Shown one piece after another: positions 1 to 9,064 of a stretch of 64,000 nt of DNA. The DNA lies in assembly GCF_016858305.2 (NCBI RefSeq), contig NZ_CP074436.1:1012001-1076000 (forward strand), given 5' to 3'. The position numbers and the translations under genes were made by a program. Numbering within the stretch: position 1 is the stretch's first letter; every line of letters begins with the position of its first letter. The notes beneath the pieces are model-generated. The model was given only the letters and a program-made list of their open reading frames with translations, did no database searches and had not been told where the DNA came from. This DNA is from Polaribacter sp. Q13 (GTDB taxonomy: Bacteria; Bacteroidota; Bacteroidia; Flavobacteriales; Flavobacteriaceae).

Positions 1-513
1 TGGATTGAGAACTCCAATAGCAAGTTCTTCATATATTACATTATGTATAATATCTCTTTCTGCTACATTAGGAATGATCGTTTCTATACCAAAAGAAGTT
101 AAAAAATTAATAAAAAAATCTTTCTCCATGGTATATTTTGTCCCTAATAAAACAACCTTTTTTATTTTCTTTTCAATTATTTTTTTTGAAGTTGCTTCGG
201 CAATATGAATAACAGGAATAGAAACCACTTTTTTAACGGCTTCTATACACAAATGCATAGTATTTGCACAGATAATAATACAAGATGCTCCAGCTTTTTC
301 TAGACTTTTACCAGTTTCAGCCATTAACAGCTCTAACAAATCCCACCGATTCTCTTTGAGAAGTTTCTCTATTTTGCCAAAATCAAAAGAACTAATAATT
401 ACTTCTGCAGAATGAGCCTTACCTAAATTTTTAGCATTCAATTCATTTAAAATTCGATAATATAAAATGGTAGATTCTGGAGTAATTCCTCCAATTAATC
501 CTATTTTCTTCAT
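1..513 (-). CDS. Aspartate/glutamate racemase family protein (partial, C-terminus outside window)
   Basis: The minus-strand frame is open from an ATG at 513 to the window edge, 171 codons without a stop. The product begins MKKIGLIGGITPEST, the amino-terminal glycine-rich signature of the aspartate racemase (YgeA-like) family. It carries the catalytic cysteine in the motif IIICANTMH (Cys82) and a family-typical RDIIHNVIYEEL segment near residues 152-163. The second catalytic cysteine and about 55-60 residues should lie beyond position 1. Family members interconvert L- and D-amino acids without PLP; the substrate cannot be told from sequence. It is not in an evident operon with the lipoprotein upstream. 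Confidence 0.85.
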   Translation of the reverse strand, partial: MKKIGLIGGITPESTILYYRILNELNAKNLGKAHSAEVIISSFDFGKIEKLLKENRWDLLELLMAETGKSLEKAGASCIIICANTMHLCIEAVKKVVSIPVIHIAEATSKKIIEKKIKKVVLLGTKYTMEKDFFINFLTSFGIETIIPNVAERDIIHNVIYEELAIGVLNP

Positions 514-544
514 TCTTATTAATTTATTCTATAAAAGTAACTTT

Positions 545-690
545 TAACCCTTCGTTGTTGTGTATGGTTTGTTGCGTGTTTAAGTAGTGAATTTAGTAAA
601 TAAAACACGAACCACGAAAGTCCCAAAGGACTTTCGTAAGTAAGCGATTACCAGCAATAAATTATACACGGTGTTGTAAGTAGTTTTTAT
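545..690. repeat. Extended imperfect palindrome resembling an attC-like cassette hairpin
   Basis: Outer arms gtgtatggtttgttgc (about 550-566) and gcaataaattatacac (about 654-669) can pair over 16 positions with three G-T wobbles. An inner perfect 10-bp stem, acgaaagtcc/ggactttcgt with a caaa loop, lies at about 616-639. The element starts right after the stop of the small lipoprotein gene, which is where a cassette recombination site would sit. No integrase is in the window, so the function is inferred. From memory, closely similar palindromes follow small lipoprotein or hypothetical genes in other Flavobacteriaceae. Confidence 0.6.
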
Positions 691-1049
691 TCCGATTTAA
701 CCCAAATGTCATTATTTTCAATTCGTTTTAAGGTTATTCCATCTTGAATAATAAACGAAATATTAATATTTAAATTATCTGTTGTTTCAATATTAATTTT
801 GTCGTCAATTATTTCATAATTTCCAATATAAACAATATCACTTCCGTCAATCAAAAGACTAACATTTGTTTCGTCAATAAATTTGATGAATTCTACGCAG
901 TTAATTTCAAGGTTATCTGTATTATCACAACCTGTAATTGTATGATTGAATTCACCGTTTATTTCAAAATTTTCACTATTGTCATCGTCATTACTTGAGC
1001 AAGATATCATAAATCCAAGTAATAGTAAAATTGTCATTTTTTTAATCAT
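687..1049 (-). CDS. Small secreted lipoprotein, unknown function
   Basis: A 120-residue protein with a short signal peptide and the lipobox MISC (Cys17). The acidic stretch SSNDDDN follows directly, which is the pattern that sends Bacteroidota lipoproteins to the cell surface. The rest (about residues 25-120) is beta-rich, with alternating hydrophobic and polar residues and a Cys pair around residues 41 and 51, and could form a small barrel or sandwich. No known domain is recognised. The gene stands alone between parC and a racemase and is followed by a large palindrome, so it may be a mobile cassette gene. Confidence 0.7.
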   Translation of the reverse strand: MIKKMTILLLLGFMISCSSNDDDNSENFEINGEFNHTITGCDNTDNLEINCVEFIKFIDETNVSLLIDGSDIVYIGNYEIIDDKINIETTDNLNINISFIIQDGITLKRIENNDIWVKSE

Positions 1050-1127
1050 TATATTATAATTTTATATGGTTCAATTAATAGATGCAGTTTTTTTCATTTG
1101 GTTGCGTCAAATTACTTACTACATAAT

Positions 1128-3881
1128 TTAAAACAACTTCGTCTGGTTTTCATCATCTATTTTCTTCTGTTCTGCCTTTTTTCTTGCTATCGATTTCTGT
1201 AAAGCTATTTTTGCTTTTTCCTCTGCAGAAAGTTCTTCTAAAATAGGTTTTTTAGTTTCCGGTATAGGTATATCAATTGGCAATTCGTTTTCTACAACTT
1301 CTTCATCAACCACCTCTATTTCTTCGGGCGTTTCTTCTATAGGTTCTTCAAAAGGCAAAGCCTCCAATAAATTAACTTGTTTTATTTTATCTATGGATAA
1401 TTGATTTCCTTGAGCTTTAATTCCTTTTACGGCAATAAATTCCTCAAAATTAACTTCTTCATTTTCTAAACTCCTTTTAGAATAAATCACCTCGGCCACA
1501 GGTCTATAATCTGTTGCTACAATTTCTAACTGACTTTTTACGTGATCAGAAATAAACTCTTCTTCTTTTTCTGTTGTTTCTATTAAAAAACGTTTTACAT
1601 AATAACGTTCTTTTTCACCATCATAATAAATGGCAGAAATTGGCTTGTTTGGTTTCCATTTTTCTAAAACAATCATATCATCTTCAAAATGCATCGTTAA
1701 ATTAGGTTTTACCGCTTTAGCTTTTCCACTTTGTGTAATAATCAATAATTTATCTTCTGCTCTAAATTCACCTAACAATTCTCCTCTTTCATCAACATTT
1801 AAACGTTGCACAGTATCATCAAACCAAATTTTACGAGGTTTTAAAGTAGAAACCCCTTCAGATTTAAAATCTACAGATTTAATAGAATGTTTAGTAATTA
1901 AATTTCCTCTTACAGCTCTTCCTTTTACAGCTAAATCTGCAAAATCTATATCCCATTTCAATTTTTTTACACTCCCAACGGAACGTAAATTAATGGTTAC
2001 CACTTCCGCTTCTCCATTTAAATTGGCCGTAAAATAATAAACAATAGAACCTTTATTTCCGTTTGTTAAATCATATTCTTTGTCTCTAGTAACAGACATC
2101 ACATTAAAACGTTTCATGTAAGACGGACCTCTTGCACCATCTCTATACATAAAATTATATACCGTTCTTTTATCCTTCTTTTTAAAGATAGCAACATATA
2201 TAATATCTTTACCTACAAAGGTTTTAGAATCTATTTTAGAAACCATCATTACTCCATCTTTTCTAAAAATAATAACATCATCTATATCAGAACAATCGGT
2301 TACAAATTCGTCTCTTTTTAAAGAAGTACCAATAAAACCTTCTGCTCTATTTACATATAATTTGGCATTATTCATAGCTACTTTCGAGGCTACAATATCA
2401 TCAAAAATTCTAATTTCTGTTTTACGCTCTTTTCCTTTTCCGTAAGTGTCTTTTAAACGCTTAAAATAAGTAATTGCAAATTCTATAAGGTTTGCTAAAT
2501 GATCTTTAACTACAGCTATTTTTTCCTCTAAACCTTCTATAAATTGTTTTGCCTTGTCAATATCAAATTTTGATATTTTCTTAATTCTAATCTCTGTTAA
2601 ACGCGTAATATCATCTACAGTAATTGCCCGTTTTAAATGTTTTATATACGGTTTTAATCCCTTGTCAATAGCTTCAATTACACCATCCCAAGTTTCTTCC
2701 TCTTCAATATCTCGGTAAATTCTGTTCTCAATAAAAATACGCTCTAAAGAAGAAAAATGCCACTGCTCTTCTAATTCGTTTAACTGAATTTCTAATTCTT
2801 TCTTTAATAAATCTACCGTTAAATCGGTAGAATGTTTTAGCATTTCAGAAACCCCAACAAAAACGGGTTTATTATCTTCAATAGTACACGCCAAAGGTGA
2901 TATTGAACTCTCACAATTAGTAAAAGCATATAACGCATCAATAGATTTATCTGGGGATACATTTGGTGGTAAATGCACCAAAATTTCTACTTCTGCTGCG
3001 GTATTATCTTCAATCTTCTTTATCTTAATTTTACCTTTATCATTGGCTTTTAAAATACTATCAATTAAAGTAGTGGTGGTTGTAGAAAACGGAATTTCTG
3101 TAATAACCAACGTTTTTTTATCTAGTTGATGAATTTTAGCACGAACACGTACTTTTCCTCCACGCTTTCCATCATTATAGTGTGAAAAGTCTGCAATTCC
3201 TCCAGTTAAAAAGTCTGGAACAATTTTAAAACTTCTCCCTTTTAAATACTTTATAGAAGCATCTATTAATTCAATAAAATTATGAGGTAATATTTTTGTA
3301 GACAAACCAACCGCAATTCCCTCTGCTCCTTGCGCTAACAATAACGGAAACTTTACAGGTAAATCTATTGGCTCTCTTCTACGTCCGTCATAAGACATTT
3401 TCCACTCTGTCGTTTTCGGATTAAAAACAACGTCTAAAGCAAATTTAGACAAACGTGCCTCAATATAACGAGAAGCCGCCGCACGGTCTCCTGTTAAAAT
3501 ATTCCCCCAGTTTCCTTGCATATCAATCAGCAATTCTTTCTGACCAATTTGCACCATAGCATCTGCAATAGAAGCATCACCATGCGGGTGATATTGCATG
3601 GTATGCCCAACAATATTAGCTACTTTATTGTAACGTCCATCGTCTAAATCTTTCATAGAATGCATAATTCTACGCTGCACCGGTTTCAATCCGTCTTCTA
3701 ACGACGGAACCGCTCTTTCTAAAATTACATAACTAGCATAATCTAAAAACCACTCCTTGTACATTCCTGTAACTTTGGTAATGGTTTCTACAGATTCAGA
3801 CTGATTCTCTAAAGATTCAGATCCATTTTCTGGAGTAGTTAATTCTTCTTCGTGTTCGTTCTCGTTAATTTCTTCACTCAT
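1128..3881 (-). CDS. parC: DNA topoisomerase IV subunit A
   Basis: A 917-residue type IIA topoisomerase subunit that breaks and rejoins DNA, paired with ParE encoded upstream. The winged-helix domain holds YHPHGDASIADAM (97-109) and the catalytic tyrosine is Tyr139 in AAASRYIEARLS. A C-terminal beta-pinwheel covers roughly residues 520-810, followed by a charged glutamate- and lysine-rich tail. There is no GyrA-box (QRRGGKG), and the neighbour is ParE, so topoisomerase IV is preferred over gyrase. Residue 103, equivalent to the quinolone-contact serine, is alanine. The N-terminus carries an extra acidic 30-residue extension. The 5 prime leader contains an 8-bp tandem repeat. Confidence 0.93.
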   Translation of the reverse strand: MSEEINENEHEEELTTPENGSESLENQSESVETITKVTGMYKEWFLDYASYVILERAVPSLEDGLKPVQRRIMHSMKDLDDGRYNKVANIVGHTMQYHPHGDASIADAMVQIGQKELLIDMQGNWGNILTGDRAAASRYIEARLSKFALDVVFNPKTTEWKMSYDGRRREPIDLPVKFPLLLAQGAEGIAVGLSTKILPHNFIELIDASIKYLKGRSFKIVPDFLTGGIADFSHYNDGKRGGKVRVRAKIHQLDKKTLVITEIPFSTTTTTLIDSILKANDKGKIKIKKIEDNTAAEVEILVHLPPNVSPDKSIDALYAFTNCESSISPLACTIEDNKPVFVGVSEMLKHSTDLTVDLLKKELEIQLNELEEQWHFSSLERIFIENRIYRDIEEEETWDGVIEAIDKGLKPYIKHLKRAITVDDITRLTEIRIKKISKFDIDKAKQFIEGLEEKIAVVKDHLANLIEFAITYFKRLKDTYGKGKERKTEIRIFDDIVASKVAMNNAKLYVNRAEGFIGTSLKRDEFVTDCSDIDDVIIFRKDGVMMVSKIDSKTFVGKDIIYVAIFKKKDKRTVYNFMYRDGARGPSYMKRFNVMSVTRDKEYDLTNGNKGSIVYYFTANLNGEAEVVTINLRSVGSVKKLKWDIDFADLAVKGRAVRGNLITKHSIKSVDFKSEGVSTLKPRKIWFDDTVQRLNVDERGELLGEFRAEDKLLIITQSGKAKAVKPNLTMHFEDDMIVLEKWKPNKPISAIYYDGEKERYYVKRFLIETTEKEEEFISDHVKSQLEIVATDYRPVAEVIYSKRSLENEEVNFEEFIAVKGIKAQGNQLSIDKIKQVNLLEALPFEEPIEETPEEIEVVDEEVVENELPIDIPIPETKKPILEELSAEEKAKIALQKSIARKKAEQKKIDDENQTKLF

Positions 3882-3892
3882 TCTTTTTAAAC

Positions 3893-3924
3893 GTTTAATT
3901 GTTTAATCGTTTAACTGTTTATTA
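3893..3924. repeat. Tandem 8-bp repeat, four copies, in the parC leader
   Basis: The plus strand reads gtttaatt, gtttaatc, gtttaact, gtttatta in immediate succession. The array begins 12 bases upstream of the parC ATG, so it lies in the translation initiation region. The copies are not identical, so slippage would be limited. Confidence 0.75.
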
Positions 3925-3930
3925 TTTTGG

Positions 3931-4015
3931 GTGTTACCTAAAGGTCGGGCTTTACGCTGTATCTTTTTGCAAAAAAGCAAAAAGGATGTCGCTTCAATCC
4001 CTAACGCAGCGTACT
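3931..4015. repeat. Dispersed flavobacterial repeat with hairpin
   Basis: The stretch begins gtgttacctaaaggtcgggc and contains the stem-loop ctttttgc/gcaaaaag at about 3963-3984, followed by tcgcttcaatccctaacgca. From memory this is a common intergenic repeat of Flavobacteriaceae; only one copy is in the window. It lies between parC and the ORF6N relic. Confidence 0.5.
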
Positions 4016-4026
4016 TGCCAACTATT

Positions 4027-4569
4027 TTAATTATCTTCTTTTTTAAATCCTATTTTGGTTCTTTCTTTTTCATCCTCTTTTTTATCCACCAATTCATCTA
4101 AATAAGAAAACACCAATTCTATATTTTTATCGTGATTATTCATTTTCTTTTTAATGTCTTCAATTTCCAATCGTAGACTTAAATGATCACTTAATAAATT
4201 ACGCATTTTAGTAAATATTCTAATAATTTTAATATTTACAGTAATTGCTCTATCGCTTTTTAAAACACTAGATAACATGGCAACTCCTTGTTCTGTGAAA
4301 ACCATTGGAGCATAACGCAAACCCATCTTATCAGAATTGGAGGTCGCAATTTGCGTCCTCCAATTTTCAAGCTCTTTTTTAGTCATTTCAAACATAAAAT
4401 CATCAGGAAAACGATTTATATTTCGTCTTACCGCTTCTTTTAATCTTTTCGTTTCCACTTGATATAAATCCGCTAAATCTCTATCTAACATTACCTTTTG
4501 ATTACGAATCTAATAAATTTTGTTAGATATAATTTCATCCGGAATTATACTCACTTCTTCTTTTTTCAT
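4027..4569 (-). pseudogene. ORF6N-domain gene interrupted by an in-frame amber codon
   Basis: The longest intact reading starts at an ATG at 4491 and gives 154 residues beginning MLDRDLADLYQVETKRLKEA, which is the middle of an ORF6N (KilA-N-associated) domain. The missing beginning is present upstream in the same frame: an ATG at 4569 gives MKKEEVSIIPDEIISNKIY, then TAG at 4510-4512, then IRNQKV. ORF6N proteins usually have a leucine at the stop position, so one base change explains the interruption. Translation could restart at 4491 and yield a protein lacking 26 residues. ORF6N proteins are phage-related DNA-binding proteins. The C-terminus is a charged coiled coil. Confidence 0.8.
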
Positions 4570-4936
4570 ATTTTAATCTTGAGACGTCAAATTGGTTCCT
4601 CAAGTTACTTTTTAGATTGGAGGTCATAAATTGTGATCTCAAATTTTAATTTTTTCTTTATTGAGGTCACATTAACTCCTATAGTTTGGCTAAAGCCATT
4701 ATTACTTTTATTTATTTAACACAGGCTAAAGCCTGTGACAATTGAAAATCATAATTAACTCTTTTTCTACCTATTGAATTGCCTATGGATTTATCCATAG
4801 AAATTTAATTACATCAATACAAAGGCTTTAGCCAAATTATATCAATCCCTAATACCAGCATCATAAACTAATCAAAGTCCTTTCCTAGAGCCTGCATTGA
4901 GCGGAGTCTAAATGGAAAGTATTTAGGATAGGCTTA
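4570..4936. other. Gene-free stretch of 367 bases with a REP-like palindrome cluster
   Basis: No open frame is convincing here. The region holds several nested inverted repeats, described separately, and otherwise AT-rich sequence that reaches the parE stop codon. Phrases such as gaggtca recur around 4576, 4621 and 4675 (gagacgtca, gaggtcat, gaggtcac). Confidence 0.6.
4683..4836. repeat. REP-like nested palindromes
   Basis: tttggctaaagcc at about 4685-4697 is matched in inverse by ggctttagccaaa at about 4823-4835. Between them lie two smaller palindromes, cacaggctaaagcctgtg at about 4722-4739 and ctatggatttatccatag at about 4783-4800. This arrangement resembles the REP elements mobilised by IS200-like RAYT transposases in Bacteroidota. 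No transposase is present in the window. Confidence 0.6.
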
Positions 4937-6805
4937 TTATGATAAACTCTCTTCATCCTCAATAGTATCCAACTCAACTTTTAAATTCTCGATAATAAAC
5001 TTCTGTCTATCTGGGGTATTTTTCCCCATATAAAACTCTAGCATTTGCTCAATAGACATTTCTTTATCTAACATTACAGGATCTAAACGAATGTCGTTTC
5101 CTATAAAATGAACAAATTCGTTTGGAGAAATCTCACCCAAACCTTTAAATCGAGTTATTTCTGGTTTTCCTCTTAATTGCGCAATAGCATCTCTTTTTTC
5201 TTCATCAGAATAACAATAGAACGTTTGTTTTTTATTTCGGACTCTAAACAACGGAGTTTCTAAAATATATAAATGTCCTTCTTTTATCAACTCAGGGAAA
5301 AATTGCAAGAAAAAGGTAATCAATAACAAACGAATGTGCATACCATCTACATCGGCATCGGTAGCAATTACAATATTGTTATATCGTAAATCTTCTAAAC
5401 CATCTTCTATATTTAAAGCGGCCTGTAAAAGATTAAATTCTTCATTTTCGTATACAATTTTCTTACTTAATCCGTAAGAATTTAAAGGTTTTCCTTTTAA
5501 ACTAAAAACTGCTTGTGTATTTACGTTTCTAGATTTAGTAATAGAACCAGATGCAGAATCTCCCTCTGTTATAAAAAGTGTAGACTCTAAATATGCTTCT
5601 TTTTTTGTATCTCCTAAATGTATTCTACAATCACGTAATTTTTTGTTGTGTAAACTAGATTTCTTAGCTCTGTCTTTTGCTAATTTCCGAATTCCAGAAA
5701 GTTCTTTTCGTTCTTTCTCTGCCTGAACAATTTTTCTATGTAACGCATCAGCAACATCCGTATTTCTGTGTAAGTAATTATCTAACTTCGTTTTTAAGAA
5801 ATCATTAATATAAGTTCTTACGGTTGGTAACTCACCTCCCATATCTGTAGAACCTAATTTTGTTTTCGTCTGACTTTCAAAAACAGGCTCCATCACTTTA
5901 ATGGCTATTGCAGAAATAATAGATTTTCTAATATCTGAAGCTTCAAAAGCTTTTCCGTAAAACTCTCTAATGGTTTTTACAATAGCTTCTCTAAACGCAG
6001 ATTGATGCGTACCTCCTTGTGTAGTATGTTGCCCATTCACAAAAGAATGATATTCTTCTGAATATTGCGTTTTACTATGTGTAATGGCAACTTCTATATC
6101 ATCTCCTTTTAAGTGAATTATGGGATACAACATATCATCTACATTGTTATTATCTTCCAATAAATCTTTCAGTCCGTTTTCTGAAATAAATTTTTCGCCG
6201 TTAAAAATTATGGTTAAACCTGGATTTAAATACACATAATATTTTAACATTTTAGCTACATACTCATTTCTGAATTTGTACTTCTTAAAAATTTCTTCAT
6301 CCGGAATAAAAGAAACTTTAGTTCCCTTTCTACGAGATGATTCTTCTAAAAAATCTTGATTTTCTAAGTTTCCTTGGCTAAATTCTGCAGAAGCAGATTT
6401 ACCATCTCTAGAAGATTCTACTCTAAAAAAAGATGAAAGGGCATTTACTGCCTTTGTACCAACACCATTTAAACCTACAGATTTTTTAAACGCTTTAGAG
6501 TCGTATTTACCTCCAGTATTCATTTTAGAAACCACGTCAACGACCTTCCCTAAAGGAATTCCACGACCATAATCTCTAACAATAACTTTACTACCATGTA
6601 TAGAAATCTCAATGGTTTTACCCGCTCCCATAACATATTCGTCAATAGAATTGTCTAAAACTTCTTTTACAAGAATGTAAATTCCGTCATCTGCAGAAGA
6701 ACCATCTCCTAATTTACCAATGTACATTCCCGGACGCATTCTTATATGCTCTTTCCAATCTAAAGACCTGATATTATCTTCTGTATATTTTGTTTCTTGA
6801 CTCAT
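4937..6805 (-). CDS. parE: DNA topoisomerase IV subunit B
   Basis: A 622-residue GHKL ATPase subunit of topoisomerase IV. The ATP site is made by RPGMYIG (24-30), the general base Glu48 with Asn52, the Asp78/GRGIP loop and [14 protein letters not shown] (111-124). The transducer domain follows, then the TOPRIM domain with EGDSASGSI and [10 protein letters not shown], and the C-terminal PNEF...RFKGLGE region. Length fits ParE and is shorter than GyrB of proteobacteria. It is transcribed toward parC, but about 1 kb of accessory sequence separates the two. It is divergent from lysA. Confidence 0.94.
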   Translation of the reverse strand: MSQETKYTEDNIRSLDWKEHIRMRPGMYIGKLGDGSSADDGIYILVKEVLDNSIDEYVMGAGKTIEISIHGSKVIVRDYGRGIPLGKVVDVVSKMNTGGKYDSKAFKKSVGLNGVGTKAVNALSSFFRVESSRDGKSASAEFSQGNLENQDFLEESSRRKGTKVSFIPDEEIFKKYKFRNEYVAKMLKYYVYLNPGLTIIFNGEKFISENGLKDLLEDNNNVDDMLYPIIHLKGDDIEVAITHSKTQYSEEYHSFVNGQHTTQGGTHQSAFREAIVKTIREFYGKAFEASDIRKSIISAIAIKVMEPVFESQTKTKLGSTDMGGELPTVRTYINDFLKTKLDNYLHRNTDVADALHRKIVQAEKERKELSGIRKLAKDRAKKSSLHNKKLRDCRIHLGDTKKEAYLESTLFITEGDSASGSITKSRNVNTQAVFSLKGKPLNSYGLSKKIVYENEEFNLLQAALNIEDGLEDLRYNNIVIATDADVDGMHIRLLLITFFLQFFPELIKEGHLYILETPLFRVRNKKQTFYCYSDEEKRDAIAQLRGKPEITRFKGLGEISPNEFVHFIGNDIRLDPVMLDKEMSIEQMLEFYMGKNTPDRQKFIIENLKVELDTIEDEESLS

Positions 6806-7075
6806 GAAATGTCTTACTGTTGTTAGGTTTGAAGCCTTGCTAAAATAGTATTAATATAGCAAAAAAGAAATAGCTTTATTAATTAGTTATTAACATGATT
6901 TTAACGATTATTTTTTTTGAATTTTACCTGTTTTTTTCCAAGAAAATTAAGAATAAGCAAGTAATAAATTTACAAATTTAAAAGTAATATCATGTAACTG
7001 ATTTCGTATAAAAATCACAAAAAAAAACAATATGTTATATTTTTAAACAAGTAGTTTTTAAGACAACATTTTTAT

Positions 7076-7083
7076 TACTTTTG
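7076..7083 (+). promoter_or_regulatory. Bacteroidota -7 box upstream of lysA
   Basis: The octamer TACTTTTG matches the TAnnTTTG consensus. No clear -33 TTG is visible at usual spacing. The box overlaps the TTG codon at 7081, which argues that translation does not start there. Confidence 0.4.
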
Positions 7084-7107
7084 AAGTCTGAATTAAAATT
7101 ATACAAA

Positions 7108-8355
7108 GTGGAAAACACACAATTAATAGAATTAGCAAATAAATACGGAAGTCCTTTATATGTTTACGATACAGATAAAATTGAATCGCAGTACAATAGA
7201 TTAACAAATGCTTTTAGTAGCGTTAAAAACTTAAAGTTAAATTATGCTGTAAAAGCACTTTCTAACATTAATATTTTAAAGTTTTTTAAAAATTTAGGAT
7301 CTGGTTTAGATACAGTTTCTTTTCAAGAAGTACAATTGTGTTTAACAACCGGAATTGAACCTCATGATATTATTTATACTCCAAATGGAGTTTCTTTAGA
7401 TGAAATTGAGGCAGTTGCTAAGTTAGGTGTTCAAATTAATATTGACAACCTTAATATTTTGGAACAATTTGGACAAAAACATCCAAATATTCCTGTTTGT
7501 GTGCGTATTAACCCACATATTATGGCTGGTGGAAATTCTAAAATTTCCGTAGGTCATATCGATTCTAAATTTGGTATTTCAATTCACCAAGTTCCTCACA
7601 TTAAACGTGTGGTGGAAAATACAGGAATGAATATCAATGGAATTCACATGCATACGGGTTCTGATATTTTAGACATTGATACTTTTTTACGTGCATCGGA
7701 TATTTTATTTGATGTTGCTAAGCAATTCGAAAATATCGATTTTATCGATTTTGGAAGCGGATTTAAAGTACCTTATAAAGTAGGAGATATTTCTACAGAT
7801 ATAGAACAATTAGGAATACAACTTTCCGAACGTTTTAATGGGTTTTGTAAAGAGTATGGCAAAGACATTACGTTAATGTTTGAACCTGGAAAATTCTTAG
7901 TTTCTGAAGCTGGCGTATTTTTAGCAAAAGTAAATGTTGTAAAACAAACAACTTCTACTGTTTTTGCACATGTAGATTCTGGTTTTAATCATTTGGTAAG
8001 ACCAATGATGTACGATTCTTATCATCATATTACTAACATTTCTAATCCTAAAGGAAGAGATCGTTATTATTCTGTAGTTGGTTATATTTGTGAAACAGAT
8101 ACATTTGCCTCTAACCGAAGAATTTCAGAAATTTCTGAAGAAGATATTTTATGCTTCCACAATGCGGGTGCATATTGTTTTTCTATGGCATCTAACTACA
8201 ACTCTCGCTATTTACCTGCAGAAGTTATGGTGCACAAAGGAAAAGATTACGTAATTAGAAAAAGACAAACCATAGAGGATATTTTAAACAATCAGGAAAT
8301 TATTGATTTTCCTAAAGAAAGTAAAGCTTCTAAAAATCAAAAAATAGAAGCATAA
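7108..8355 (+). CDS. lysA: Diaminopimelate decarboxylase
   Basis: Catalyses the last step of lysine synthesis, meso-diaminopimelate to lysine plus CO2, with PLP. The fold-type III barrel shows the PLP lysine in NYAVKAL, the HTGSD motif, EPGKFLV and the C-terminal HNAGAYCFSMASNYN active-site segment. The frame is open from a TTG at 7081 (424 residues), but that codon overlaps a good promoter box. The GTG at 7108 gives 415 residues beginning VENTQLIELANKYGSPLYVYD, closer to the family length, and is chosen here. A Rho-independent terminator follows. Confidence 0.9.
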   Translation: MENTQLIELANKYGSPLYVYDTDKIESQYNRLTNAFSSVKNLKLNYAVKALSNINILKFFKNLGSGLDTVSFQEVQLCLTTGIEPHDIIYTPNGVSLDEIEAVAKLGVQINIDNLNILEQFGQKHPNIPVCVRINPHIMAGGNSKISVGHIDSKFGISIHQVPHIKRVVENTGMNINGIHMHTGSDILDIDTFLRASDILFDVAKQFENIDFIDFGSGFKVPYKVGDISTDIEQLGIQLSERFNGFCKEYGKDITLMFEPGKFLVSEAGVFLAKVNVVKQTTSTVFAHVDSGFNHLVRPMMYDSYHHITNISNPKGRDRYYSVVGYICETDTFASNRRISEISEEDILCFHNAGAYCFSMASNYNSRYLPAEVMVHKGKDYVIRKRQTIEDILNNQEIIDFPKESKASKNQKIEA

Positions 8356-8376
8356 TATCAAATTATAAATAGTACT

Positions 8377-8418
8377 AAATCCACCTTTAAACTTCTGTTT
8401 TTTGGTGGATTTTTTTTT
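8377..8418 (+). terminator. Rho-independent terminator after lysA
   Basis: Stem aaatccacc/ggtggattt (8377-8385 and 8404-8412) followed by a run of T. Confidence 0.8.
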
Positions 8419-8451
8419 ATATTTACTTACACAAATAAAATAAAATTTAAA

Positions 8452-9063
8452 ATGAAAATATTAGGAATCGGAAGTAACTATGTTACTGACATAAAAGACA
8501 TTGAAGATAAAAAGAAAGGCAAAAAGTTTATCTTTTCAAAACCCGAATCTAGTTTGGCTGTTAATTGTGATGTTGCTTACCCAAGTGCCATTACCAACCA
8601 ATTAATTTACGAAGTAGAATTAGTAGTTAAAATAGGTAAAGAAGGAAAAAATATTACAAAAGAAGATGCAAACTCTTACATTTCTGAAATTGCTGTTGGT
8701 ATCGATTATACGGCAACCGATATTTTAAAAGACGCTAGAGAAAGTAAATATCCTTGGGAATTTGCAAAAGGTTTTGATGGGGCTGCTCCTATTTCTAGTT
8801 TTAAACCAGTTTCTAATTATAATTTAGGCAATATAGATTTCGATTTAAAAATAAATGGAGAAGAAAAACAAAAAAGTAATACGGCATTTATGATTAACGA
8901 TTTTGCTGATATTATTGTGTTTATTTCTAAATATATGACCTTACAACCTGGCGATTTAATTTTTACGGGAACACCTGCTTTAGGAAAAGGAGAAATTTTC
9001 AAAGGAGATCAACTACAATGTTCTGTAAATGGTGAATTGCTTTTAGATTTTAAAATGATATAA
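8452..9063 (+). CDS. Fumarylacetoacetate hydrolase (FAH) family protein
   Basis: A 203-residue single-domain FAH protein. The metal-binding acids are visible as YEVELVV (Glu54, Glu56) and GIDYTATD (Asp85), and the family motif KGFDGAAPI occurs around residue 107. The C-terminal GDLIFTGTPALGKG loop is also diagnostic. Short members of this family are acylpyruvate hydrolases or oxaloacetate decarboxylases; which one cannot be decided from sequence. It stands alone between the lysA terminator and a dispersed palindrome. Confidence 0.88.
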   Translation: MKILGIGSNYVTDIKDIEDKKKGKKFIFSKPESSLAVNCDVAYPSAITNQLIYEVELVVKIGKEGKNITKEDANSYISEIAVGIDYTATDILKDARESKYPWEFAKGFDGAAPISSFKPVSNYNLGNIDFDLKINGEEKQKSNTAFMINDFADIIVFISKYMTLQPGDLIFTGTPALGKGEIFKGDQLQCSVNGELLLDFKMI

Positions 9064-9064
9064 T

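Noticed and set aside
5..208. Plus-strand 67-residue frame with hydrophobic residues
   Set aside because: It is the complement of the racemase coding region, which has clear family motifs on the minus strand.
1630..2037. Plus-strand 135-residue frame
   Set aside because: Lies entirely inside parC on the opposite strand and resembles no protein.
1128..3881. Calling this gene gyrA
   Set aside because: No GyrA-box was seen, the C-terminal tail is of the topoisomerase IV type, and parE is its neighbour.
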